Source: an uncultured Clostridia bacterium (lineage in GTDB: Bacteria > Bacillota > Clostridia > Oscillospirales > Acutalibacteraceae). From it: 11,179 bases of DNA. Of this stretch, positions 1 through 5,920 are shown piece after piece (within the stretch, counting starts at the first letter, position 1; each line of letters starts with the position of its first letter). The stretch is from NCBI GenBank assembly GCA_937884975.1, contig CAKZZS010000006.1:1-11179 (forward strand), in the 5' to 3' direction. Made by a program: the position numbers and the translations under genes. The notes under the pieces are model-generated. The model did not search any database. It was not told where the DNA came from and saw only the letters and a list, made by a program, of their open reading frames with translations.

Positions 1-1337
1 GCAAGGTTTTGAGCCTGCGTTTCTATGCGGATGTTTTCTTTTATTTTCGGTTCGTCCTCAATAATCGTTTCGGCGATCCGTTTCTCTCTGCGGAGCTGCC
101 GTAAAAGCGTGGTGCAATCGTCACGGCTCTGTTTCAGCTTTATCAATTGCTCACCATTATCGCAGCGGCGCATTTTGTTATATAGCTTTTGGCGCAGCTG
201 GGTAACTTCCTTGATGTCCTGATCTGTTTTGGTGATAAAGTTTCGAACATCATCGAGCGTATTCAGACTCTTGTGAGCCACTAAAGTTACCTGTCGTGAA
301 AATCTGTCCAAATGCCGCCACGCTTCACGCATTTCGGGCGTTAGCGGTCTGCGCTGATTCCACTTCGGTAACTTACCCATCAGGTAAAGATAGTGTAGAT
401 ATTTGGCGTACAAGCCGCCGATGCATTTGAGCTTTCTGAAACTGCCGTGGAAAACCGCACGCCTTGGTTGAAAGGCTCGCAACAGTTTTTTATCACGGTA
501 GTATTCTCGATTGTTTTGGAAGGCTGTTTCTCTGTCACGCTTATATATTCGACTTTGGATTGCCTGATTTGAGTAATCTTCTCCCAAGCGCACCATACGA
601 ACGCATTTCTTGCTGTTGTTAAAGCGAATTGTCCAGTAAGTGCGCCTTGAATTAAGATTTAAAACATAACCCTGATCCGACATAATCCTTCTAAACTCTG
701 ATATGCTGAGTGAATGATTGATAGCGTAATCAATCGCTTCACGCATTAGGTTGAAGGTGGTCGGCTCTCCGTTCTTTTCGGCAAAGTAAATATTTCGGGG
801 CGTTTTGCCCTTTGGATTCTTAATAACTGTCAAGCCGTGTTCAGCGCATAGCTTGTCGGACAGCCCTCGAAAACGCCAATACGCTCCCTCGTTGCAGTTG
901 AACTTTTTGCCCGTCCACATATTTATACTGTTTGCGACGAAGTGGTTGTGTAGCGTACCCGTATTCAGATGCGTCGCCACTAATACCTGATATTCGCTGC
1001 CCCACATTTTCTTTGCAAGCTCTACGCCGAGCTGATGGCACAGCTCGGGCGTAATCTCGCCCGTCTTAAAGCTCTGATAGGCGTGGTAGGCGACGTTCCT
1101 ACCTGTCTTGCCGTAACGCTCCTGAACAGACAGCATTTCTTCAAAGGCTGTGTCGGCGTTGCAGTTTACGCCTGTGACAAAACAGGTTTCTTCATCATCG
1201 CTGACGGTTTTCTTTCCATTCTCGGCGTAGTGCAAAACCGTCTGCAAATTGGAGTAGGTTGTTTTATCCGGATTGGAAGCGTACTGAAGCACGCGGGACA
1301 AGCTATCCTTAATCGCCCAAATTTTGGTTGTCGCCAT
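1..1337 (-). CDS. MOBP-type relaxase (MobA/VirD2-like), C-terminus cut by window edge
   Basis: Relaxases nick one strand at oriT, stay covalently bound to the 5' end and pilot the strand into the recipient. Translating the minus strand from the ATG at 1337 gives an open frame of about 445 residues with no stop before the left edge. The N-terminal relaxase domain shows KTTYSNLQTVLHYAENG (residues 25-41), GRNVAYHAYQSFKTGEITPE (79-98) and the metal-binding histidine motif HLNTGTLHNHFV (H123, H130, H132). Tyr19 or Tyr28 may be the nucleophile. After about residue 150 it becomes basic, and the last 100 visible residues are Lys/Arg/Gln-rich and probably coiled coil. The start overlaps the end of mobC by 29 nt, so the two are translationally coupled. 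The family call is strong; transfer functions outside the window cannot be judged. Confidence 0.93.
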   Translation of the reverse strand, partial: MATTKIWAIKDSLSRVLQYASNPDKTTYSNLQTVLHYAENGKKTVSDDEETCFVTGVNCNADTAFEEMLSVQERYGKTGRNVAYHAYQSFKTGEITPELCHQLGVELAKKMWGSEYQVLVATHLNTGTLHNHFVANSINMWTGKKFNCNEGAYWRFRGLSDKLCAEHGLTVIKNPKGKTPRNIYFAEKNGEPTTFNLMREAIDYAINHSLSISEFRRIMSDQGYVLNLNSRRTYWTIRFNNSKKCVRMVRLGEDYSNQAIQSRIYKRDRETAFQNNREYYRDKKLLRAFQPRRAVFHGSFRKLKCIGGLYAKYLHYLYLMGKLPKWNQRRPLTPEMREAWRHLDRFSRQVTLVAHKSLNTLDDVRNFITKTDQDIKEVTQLRQKLYNKMRRCDNGEQLIKLKQSRDDCTTLLRQLRREKRIAETIIEDEPKIKENIRIETQAQNL

Positions 1338-1626
1338 CGCTGTCCGCCTCCTTTTCGTGATAAGCGTCAAGTAGCTTTTCCTCAATATCTATCAGGCAGA
1401 CCTCAATATCGCTTTTTGAAAATGAGGGGAACTTTTTAAGCAGCCGTTCCGTTGCTTCATAGGCTTTAAACAGAAAAGCGCTCGGCTTGACGAATATCCT
1501 TTCATTCAATCCTGCCTTGCGTAAAAAAGCCGATAGAGAAAGCCCTGCACGCTTTGCGGAGCGTTCCAGGGCTTTCTTCTCTTTATCCGTCACGCGGATA
1601 TTAATTATTACATTTCGTTCTCGCAT
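1309..1626 (-). CDS. mobC: MobC-like relaxosome accessory protein (ribbon-helix-helix)
   Basis: MobC proteins bind oriT DNA and help the relaxase open and nick it. This one has 105 residues. The N-terminus, RERNVIINIRVTDKEKKALE, gives the ribbon-helix-helix strand and first helix, followed by AKRAGLSLSAFLRKAGL, the hallmark MobC helix. The tail is acidic. I start it at the ATG at 1626, which has AGAAAGGA 7 nt upstream. A longer open frame reaches 1731, but its first 35 residues only translate the oriT palindromes. The gene sits directly between the oriT candidate and the relaxase, the usual position. Given its ribbon-helix-helix fold it may also repress its own operon (inference). Confidence 0.9.
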   Translation of the reverse strand: MRERNVIINIRVTDKEKKALERSAKRAGLSLSAFLRKAGLNERIFVKPSAFLFKAYEATERLLKKFPSFSKSDIEVCLIDIEEKLLDAYHEKEADSDGDNQNLGD

Positions 1627-1653
1627 TTGATTGTCCTTTCTATATGGGGTTAC

Positions 1654-1776
1654 AGGGGCATTTGCCCCTTTCGGCGTACACGCCGTCGGTTTTGGCTTTA
1701 CAAAACCTATGCTCGCTACAGTATAAGACACAGCAACGGAGTGTTAATTTCAACTGTTCTACTGTGCCTTATACTG
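1654..1776. other. Candidate origin of transfer (oriT)
   Basis: Four inverted repeats are packed immediately upstream of mobC and the relaxase. They are AGGGGCA/TGCCCCT (1654-1669, 2-nt loop), CGGCGT/ACGCCG (1672-1685, 2-nt loop), GGTTTT/AAAACC (1688-1707, 8-nt loop) and a long imperfect pair of 15-nt arms (1719-1733 and 1762-1776) with one mismatch. Small palindromes next to a longer arm pair, directly upstream of mobC and relaxase, are the usual structure of mobilization origins. The nick site is not determined. It may lie in the segment beside the long repeat, around 1705-1725 (inference). Confidence 0.7.
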
Positions 1777-1790
1777 CTGATTATAATACT

Positions 1791-1860
1791 GTCTTGATAT
1801 GACGGCATTTTGCCGTCAATTTTAATATCGGTCTTGAAATTTGCCGTCATCGTGCCGTCA
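1791..1860. repeat. Iterated TGCCGTCA and GTCTTGA motifs, candidate operator or centromere
   Basis: TGCCGTCA occurs three times in direct orientation (1811-1818, 1842-1849, 1853-1860) and once inverted (TGACGGCA, 1800-1807). The inverted copy forms an 8-bp palindrome with the first direct copy around a 3-nt spacer. GTCTTGA also occurs twice, 40 bp apart (1791-1797 and 1831-1837), and both copies extend to GTCTTGAxAT. The cluster lies between the parR-like stop and the oriT candidate, and its last copy overlaps that stop codon. Spaced short repeats of this type are typical binding sites for ribbon-helix-helix proteins such as ParR or MobC. Which protein binds is inferred. Confidence 0.55.
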
Positions 1861-2166
1861 ATCAAACAGCTTCAGGTCGTCCAGAATATCCTGTTCGTCT
1901 TCTGCTTGTTGCTCTGCGCTTAAAGCCGTAGTTACAGGCTGCGGAGCGAAGTTTGCTTCTGCAAAGCAAGCTCGCATTTCCTCACGAATGATGTTTCGGA
2001 TATCCTCCTCGTGCTGTTCACGGGTGATTGACTGCAAATCTACATAGTCCGCAAGAGCATCAATCATAAACTGATTGCGGGACTGATACTTCTTCACGTC
2101 AAGCGTTTGCATAAACTCAGCAAGATTACGTTCACGAGCGTCGGTTAGGTCAAAGCGTACCGTCAT
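1858..2166 (-). CDS. Small ParR-like ribbon-helix-helix DNA-binding protein
   Basis: This protein has 102 residues. It opens with MTVRFDLTDARERN, a short strand followed by a helix that suits a ribbon-helix-helix fold, and continues with SRNQFMIDALADYVD, a second helix. The C-terminal half is acidic and Gln/Glu-rich, ending DDLKLFD. Immediately downstream of a ParM-like ATPase the expected role is the ParR adaptor, which binds centromere repeats and the filament end. The ATG at 2166 lies one base after the parM-like stop, with AAGGA upstream, so translation is probably coupled. An alternative ATG at 2184 adds six residues and overlaps the upstream gene. The repeats at 1791-1860 lie just downstream. 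Sequence similarity to any one ParR family is too weak to name a subfamily. Confidence 0.7.
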   Translation of the reverse strand: MTVRFDLTDARERNLAEFMQTLDVKKYQSRNQFMIDALADYVDLQSITREQHEEDIRNIIREEMRACFAEANFAPQPVTTALSAEQQAEDEQDILDDLKLFD

Positions 2167-2167
2167 T

Positions 2168-3103
2168 TTATACACGTCCTTCATTCTTTGCCTCAGCTCT
2201 CAAATAAACGTCTGCAAGATATTCATAGCCTTTGGCGGCAGCGCAGATGTCGTCAATGAACTTTACACGGTCGAGATTGCCGTGATAAAAATTCTTGATC
2301 AGACAACCACCGCCACCGCAGACGTAGAGCTTCATCGTACTTTCGTCATACCCGTGTTCACGCAAGCGGCGGAAGATATCGGCAACATATTCCTCCGCAA
2401 TAGCGGTGATGATTTCCAAATCGGAATCGGGAATATCCGCCGTGCCTGTCTGCAACACCTCGTCGATGATATAGTCGTTCAACTCTCTGCGCGTCTTGCG
2501 CATAAAGCCCTCACGAATGGCGAGAGTACATTGATAAGTGCCGAACTTCTCGGTAAACATCTTGCCGCTCTGCGGTTTGCCGTTGACAAGATAAAGCGTG
2601 TTCATCGTACCGTTACCAATGTCAGCGACCATACTCAAGCCTTTGAGCGTGGATTTGATTGGAACAACAGCAGAATATCCCTGCGGATAGATTTTGACAT
2701 CGGAAATATGGAATTTGTACTCAACATTCCGAAAAGTAAAGGTCACATTCTCATTCTGCGAAATGTACTTGGCAAAATCCGCTTTCTGTCCGCTTGTCCA
2801 AGTTAAAGGCAAGCCGGCTGCGATAACAACGTCCGCTTCGGTCAGTCCTTTATCTGCAAGCTCGGCTGCAATAGCAGCAAGGGTGAGGATGTAATAATCT
2901 TCGTCATTTTGCTTGTCGGGCAGAAATTCCTTGTGACCTTCGCCGATCAGATAATACTTGCCGTTGTAGGTGAGCATATCCTTTGTGAACAGCGGCTCGC
3001 TGTCGTGGGCGGTGATACCTGTTTTGAAGCAATGGTTAGCGGTTTTGATGTTGCCGTAACCGTGATCGATACCGATAATGATTTTGTCTTTAAAACTTTT
3101 CAT
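2168..3103 (-). CDS. ParM/StbA-family actin-like ATPase
   Basis: ParM-type actins polymerize on ATP and push replicon copies apart. This 311-residue protein shows the actin-fold nucleotide motifs in order: phosphate-1 loop IGIDHGYGNIKTA (10-22), phosphate-2 loop VADIGNGTMNTLYL (159-172), and the adenosine-side glycines YVCGGGGCLIKN (260-271). Its length suits the family. The ATG at 3103 has AGGAGG 9 nt upstream. A longer frame to 3178 has no comparable ribosome binding site and runs back through the leader hairpin. The gene lies in a run with the ParR-like gene and mob genes, so it probably stabilizes the excised or circular form of the element, or positions it for transfer (inference). Confidence 0.88.
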   Translation of the reverse strand: MKSFKDKIIIGIDHGYGNIKTANHCFKTGITAHDSEPLFTKDMLTYNGKYYLIGEGHKEFLPDKQNDEDYYILTLAAIAAELADKGLTEADVVIAAGLPLTWTSGQKADFAKYISQNENVTFTFRNVEYKFHISDVKIYPQGYSAVVPIKSTLKGLSMVADIGNGTMNTLYLVNGKPQSGKMFTEKFGTYQCTLAIREGFMRKTRRELNDYIIDEVLQTGTADIPDSDLEIITAIAEEYVADIFRRLREHGYDESTMKLYVCGGGGCLIKNFYHGNLDRVKFIDDICAAAKGYEYLADVYLRAEAKNEGRV

Positions 3104-3129
3104 AATAAAATACCTCCTGAAAATAATGT

Positions 3130-3155
3130 AACTGCCCTGAAAAGTGGGGGCAGTT
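3130..3155 (-). promoter_or_regulatory. Hairpin in the parM-like gene leader
   Basis: Arms AACTGCCC (3130-3137) and GGGCAGTT (3148-3155) form an 8-bp perfect stem with a 10-nt loop, about 20 nt upstream of the AGGAGG site of the ParM-like gene. No T-tract follows, so it does not look like a terminator. It could stabilize the mRNA 5' end or be an operator. I found no convincing promoter between it and the preceding terminator. Confidence 0.45.
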
Positions 3156-3176
3156 ATCAAATAATAAAACGGGCAC

Positions 3177-3206
3177 AAAAAAGCACCCGCTTTTTCAGCA
3201 GGTGCT
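3177..3206 (-). terminator. Rho-independent terminator after the sigma-like gene
   Basis: On the minus strand a 9-bp stem (AGCACCTGC against GCGGGTGCT, one U-G pair; plus-strand arms 3182-3190 and 3198-3206) encloses a 7-nt loop and is followed by six T's. It overlaps the stop codon of the sigma-like gene. The ParM-like gene 100 bp downstream should therefore have its own promoter or depend on read-through. Confidence 0.85.
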
Positions 3207-4068
3207 AATCGTAGCCTATGTCGGTATCAGCGTGTTTCTGAAATGCCGTACCGATTTTTTTGATTCGCTTTTGAACAGCGCTGGGCGTTTTATAGCCGAG
3301 CTCCTTCGCAATCTCCTCATAGGTGCGTCCTTCCAAACGAAGTTCCAGAATCCTTTTATCCTTCTCATTCAAAGTTTCAGTAAACTCGTTTATTGTTTCT
3401 TGGGATACTACCTGTTCCTCAACTTCGGAAGAATCATTGAGAATATCATTATTTTCGCTGTATTCTTCCAACGAGATTTGAGGGTGCTTCGTTTGCTCGT
3501 GCCGCCATTGCGTTTCAAAAGCAAGCTTCTGTATGCTGTCTACATTTTCATCAAAGTCCTCAAAGCAACGGTGCTTTTTGACATAATCCATTATTTCTAA
3601 CAAATTATGCTTTTCCATAACAATCGGCAAGGTCTGAATGTATCCGAACTGATAGACCGGCCACGGCGTGTACGGCAAATCGTAGTCGATTTTATTGAAC
3701 AAATATGACGGCGTATAGATATAATGCGCCTTTTCTAAAACCTCACGATACCATTCCACGTTGTAGGTCAGCCGCCAAATCGGATCATTTTCTGAGTATG
3801 CCTTAACACTTGCCCGAATATCAAGGAAATACCACACCGCCGCCGAGACAATATCGCATACCCTAACGGCAAATTCCATACTCTCAACATAATCCAAAAC
3901 ATTTTTGTCCTTCAATATGTTTTGTGGATTACGGGGAATACTTTGGAAATCCTTCGGGTGTGCCTTGATAATGTCCTCCGGGAAGAAATAGTATAGTGGC
4001 AGCAAATGGAGATTCTTAAACGACATCCCCTGTCGGTTTGAGCCCTCATAATTATAAATCTTAATCAA
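3205..4068 (-). CDS. Sigma-region-4-like helix-turn-helix protein of the mobile element
   Basis: The C-terminus carries a clear sigma-70 region-4-type helix-turn-helix: TLNEKDKRILELRL followed by GRTYEEIAKELGYKTPSAVQKRIKKIG, about 55-15 residues from the end. The N-terminal 200 residues match nothing I can name. They are rich in aromatic residues (Tyr/Trp/Phe) and include LHLLPLYYFFPEDIIKAHP. An acidic linker separates the two parts. No sigma region 2 is evident, so it is more likely an activator or recombination-control protein than a full sigma factor. I start at the TTG at 4068, which has AAGAGG 7 nt upstream, giving 287 residues. A TTG at 4113 would add 15 residues but has a poorly placed ribosome binding site and lies inside a hairpin. 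It is transcribed divergently from the restriction operon. Confidence 0.7.
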   Translation of the reverse strand: MIKIYNYEGSNRQGMSFKNLHLLPLYYFFPEDIIKAHPKDFQSIPRNPQNILKDKNVLDYVESMEFAVRVCDIVSAAVWYFLDIRASVKAYSENDPIWRLTYNVEWYREVLEKAHYIYTPSYLFNKIDYDLPYTPWPVYQFGYIQTLPIVMEKHNLLEIMDYVKKHRCFEDFDENVDSIQKLAFETQWRHEQTKHPQISLEEYSENNDILNDSSEVEEQVVSQETINEFTETLNEKDKRILELRLEGRTYEEIAKELGYKTPSAVQKRIKKIGTAFQKHADTDIGYD

Positions 4069-4087
4069 GGTAAAGCCTCTTTCTCTT

Positions 4088-4119
4088 AGGGCTCTACTAT
4101 ATACTGGATTCAAAGCCCT
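4088..4119. repeat. 6-bp inverted repeat just upstream of the sigma-like gene
   Basis: AGGGCT (4088-4093) and AGCCCT (4114-4119) flank a 20-nt loop. On the plus strand the right arm is followed by ATTTTTTT, which makes it terminator-like, but no plus-strand gene ends here. On the minus strand it lies 20-50 nt before the preferred TTG start, where it could be a leader hairpin or an operator. Confidence 0.4.
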
Positions 4120-4242
4120 ATTTTTTTCCTAATTTTTAAAACTTTTTTCAATAATTTTTCATTACGCTATATCTTAACATATCGGAATCAAGAAAATACG
4201 CTGTTTTTGTCGATAGGAGTATGTTTTCATATAAAATCCCCG

Positions 4243-4359
4243 AAAAACAAAAGCGCACCGAACAGAAGATACGAATTAGGTATCTTCCATCCGATGCGCG
4301 TAATCTCATATCTTTCTGTATTTCTCTTATTCACAATATTAAGATGTGAGTTTATTATA
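4243..4359 (-). ncRNA. Candidate ~105-nt short transcript: promoter, 20-bp hairpin, T-tract
   Basis: A TTGACA (4378-4383) and a TATAAT (4354-4359), both on the minus strand and 18 bp apart, predict a start near 4347. About 50 nt later comes a hairpin with 20-nt arms (plus-strand 4280-4299 and 4253-4272) and a 7-nt loop. It is followed by TTTTGTTTTT (4252-4243), a good intrinsic terminator. All four non-Watson-Crick positions of the stem are G-U pairs when read as minus-strand RNA but A-C mismatches on the plus strand, so the structure belongs to the minus-strand transcript. It is either a small RNA or an attenuated leader of the sigma-like gene, whose start is about 175 nt further on. Confidence 0.6.
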
Positions 4360-4383
4360 TCATATCGAACAGTTGTTTGTCAA
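4354..4383 (-). promoter_or_regulatory. Consensus sigma-70/SigA promoter, minus strand
   Basis: Both hexamers match consensus exactly: -35 TTGACA at 4383-4378 and -10 TATAAT at 4359-4354, with an 18-bp spacer. This is the strongest-looking promoter in the window. It points away from the restriction operon, toward the hairpin-terminator at 4243-4299 and the sigma-like gene. Confidence 0.75.
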
Positions 4384-4430
4384 CGCCTTTCGAAAAATTG
4401 TTCCATTCATTGCTTTGCCGAATATATGTA

Positions 4431-4459
4431 TTGCGATTCTCCTTTTTATATGTTAAAAT
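4431..4459 (+). promoter_or_regulatory. Promoter of the Vsr/restriction-modification operon
   Basis: TTGCGA (4431-4436) and TAAAAT (4454-4459) are separated by exactly 17 bp and sit about 30 bp before the Vsr start. This is a plausible housekeeping promoter of medium strength. I see no controller (C-protein) gene in the operon and no obvious C-box repeat. Confidence 0.6.
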
Positions 4460-4490
4460 ATATGTAATTATTTTACGAGAAGTGACACGG

Positions 4491-4904
4491 ATGGACAATC
4501 ATACTCCGGAGCAACGTCGCCGTAATATGAAAGCGGTAAAAAACAAAGGCTCCAAAATCGAAACAATGCTGCAAAAAGAATTGTGGCACAGAGGTTTACG
4601 ATACAGAAAAAACGCTAAAACCGTTTACGGGAAACCCGATATAGCCTTTATCGGCAAAAAGGTTGCCGTATTCTGTGACAGCGAGTTTTTTCACGGATAT
4701 GATTGGGAAAACAAAAACAAAGAGATTAAGTCCAATCGTGATTTTTGGATACCTAAAATCGAAAAGAATATGCAGCGAGATAAAGAGGTAACCGATAAAT
4801 TGACATCCGACGGATGGACGGTTTTGCGTTTTTGGGGTAATGATATTAAAAATAACTTATCTCAATGCGCAGATGAAATAGAAAGTGTGGTTAGAGCAAA
4901 ATGA
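4491..4904 (+). CDS. vsr: Very-short-patch-repair (Vsr) family endonuclease, variant
   Basis: Vsr enzymes nick beside T:G mismatches that arise when 5-methylcytosine deaminates, and so accompany C5 methyltransferases. This protein has 137 residues, the family length. Visible features are QRRRNMKAVKNKGSKIE (8-24), LRYRKN (36-41), the catalytic-type GKPDIAF with D50, then CDSEFFHGYDW (62-72) with H68, and FWIPKIEKNMQRDKEV followed by GWTVLRFWGNDI. In E. coli Vsr the matching segment carries zinc-binding Cys and His residues; here it reads DSEFFHG and those Cys ligands appear absent. The ATG at 4491 is used because a longer frame upstream covers the promoter. Its ribosome site (GAGAAG) is modest. 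Its TGA overlaps the next gene's ATG by four bases. Confidence 0.88.
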   Translation: MDNHTPEQRRRNMKAVKNKGSKIETMLQKELWHRGLRYRKNAKTVYGKPDIAFIGKKVAVFCDSEFFHGYDWENKNKEIKSNRDFWIPKIEKNMQRDKEVTDKLTSDGWTVLRFWGNDIKNNLSQCADEIESVVRAK

Positions 4905-5920
4905 ATAACAAAGCTAAATACAAATCTATAGATTTGTTTGCAGGTATAGGCGGTATCAGGTTAGGCTTTGACCGTGCGTTTAAAGATGAGATCGAAACGG
5001 TATTTATCAGCGAGTGGGACGAAAAAGCACAAGAAACCTACCGAGCTAATTTCAAAGATGATATTGATATTGCCGGAGATATAACGAAGATTCCCGAAAG
5101 CGAAGTTCCGGTTTTTGATATTTGTCTTGCGGGATTCCCCTGCCAAGCGTTCAGTATGGCGGGCAGAAAACAAGGTTTTGACGATGATTATAAAGGTACT
5201 TGTCGTGGAACGCTGTTTCTTGATGTTGCTCGTATCTGTGATTATCATAAGCCAAAAGTAATCTTTTGTGAGAATGTAAAAGGGCTCACCATACACGATA
5301 GAGGACGCACTTATAAAATCATCAGAAAAACTTTTGAAGATTTAGGATACACGGTATTTGATAAAATTCTTAACAGTAAAGACTTTGGCGTTCCTCAGAA
5401 TAGAGAGCGTATTTATCTGATTGCTTTTCGCAACGATATTGCACCGAAAACTTTTGAATTTCCGAAACCGACAGACACCACACAGGAGCTTTGGAATATT
5501 CGTGAAGAGGAACCAGTGCCGGCGAAGTATTATCTCAGCACAACGTATTTAGATACCCTTGTCGCCCACAAAAAACGTCACGAAGCAAAAGGAAACGGCT
5601 TTGGTTTTGAAATCAGAGATTGGAGCGACGTTGCAGGCGCTATTGTTTGCGGCGGTATGGGCAGGGAAAGAAATCTTGTTGTAGATAACCGGCAGAAAAA
5701 TCTTGTTCCAACCACACATATTAAGGGCGAAATTAACCCTTATGGTATTCGTAAAATGACACCTCGTGAGTGGGCAAGATTACAGGGTTATCCCGATGAT
5801 TTCGTTTTACCGTTGGCAGATACACATTTGTATAAGCAACTCGGTAACAGTGTAACTGTTAATGTTATCGAAGCTATTGCCGAAAAGATAAGGATGGTTT
5901 TAGATGGTAGAATCAATTAA
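4901..5920 (+). CDS. C5-cytosine DNA methyltransferase 1
   Basis: It transfers a methyl group from S-adenosylmethionine to C5 of cytosine, protecting self DNA from the neighbouring nuclease. The 339 residues contain the ordered C5 motifs: I DLFAGIGG (11-18), IV GFPCQAFS with nucleophile Cys81, VI ENV (124-126), VIII QNRERIYLIAF (166-176), and X YKQLGNSVTVN (311-321). The target-recognition region lies at about 185-285. SEWDEKAQETYRANF (37-51) after motif I resembles the HpaII/BsuFI-like methyltransferases. The ATG overlaps the vsr stop as ATGA, and the gene's end overlaps the restriction gene by 17 nt, so translation is coupled. CCGG specificity is an inference from the adjacent HpaII-family nuclease and cannot be read from the sequence. 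Confidence 0.95.
   Translation: MNNKAKYKSIDLFAGIGGIRLGFDRAFKDEIETVFISEWDEKAQETYRANFKDDIDIAGDITKIPESEVPVFDICLAGFPCQAFSMAGRKQGFDDDYKGTCRGTLFLDVARICDYHKPKVIFCENVKGLTIHDRGRTYKIIRKTFEDLGYTVFDKILNSKDFGVPQNRERIYLIAFRNDIAPKTFEFPKPTDTTQELWNIREEEPVPAKYYLSTTYLDTLVAHKKRHEAKGNGFGFEIRDWSDVAGAIVCGGMGRERNLVVDNRQKNLVPTTHIKGEINPYGIRKMTPREWARLQGYPDDFVLPLADTHLYKQLGNSVTVNVIEAIAEKIRMVLDGRIN

Larger units (their letters stand above)
4114..4490. other. 377-bp divergent intergenic regulatory region
   Basis: This A+T-rich stretch separates the backbone from the restriction operon. It holds the minus-strand promoter and hairpin-terminator unit (4243-4383) and the plus-strand operon promoter (4431-4459). The part from 4120 to 4240 is T-rich and A-rich runs with no structure I trust. 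No gene is convincing here: a 53-codon minus-strand frame (4148-4309) reads straight through the hairpin. Confidence 0.6.

Noticed and set aside
1035..1439. Plus-strand 134-codon frame
   Set aside because: It lies antisense to the relaxase and mobC, which have clear family motifs.
1627..1731. N-terminal extension of MobC giving 140 residues
   Set aside because: The extra 35 codons only translate the oriT palindromes, and the ATG at 1626 has a good ribosome binding site.
1791..1860. CRISPR array
   Set aside because: The repeats are only 7-8 nt, unevenly spaced and partly inverted, so no repeat-spacer structure exists.
2282..2806. Plus-strand 174-codon frame
   Set aside because: It is antisense to the ParM-like gene, whose nucleotide-binding motifs are intact.
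3130..3155. Terminator upstream of the ParM-like gene
   Set aside because: The stem is sound but no T-tract follows on either strand.
4148..4309. 53-codon minus-strand frame starting MRLRASDG
   Set aside because: It reads through the hairpin and T-tract, has no well-spaced ribosome site and shows no family resemblance.
4377..4490. N-terminal extension of Vsr from a TTG at 4377
   Set aside because: It covers the predicted promoter at 4431-4459 and the family alignment begins at the ATG at 4491.
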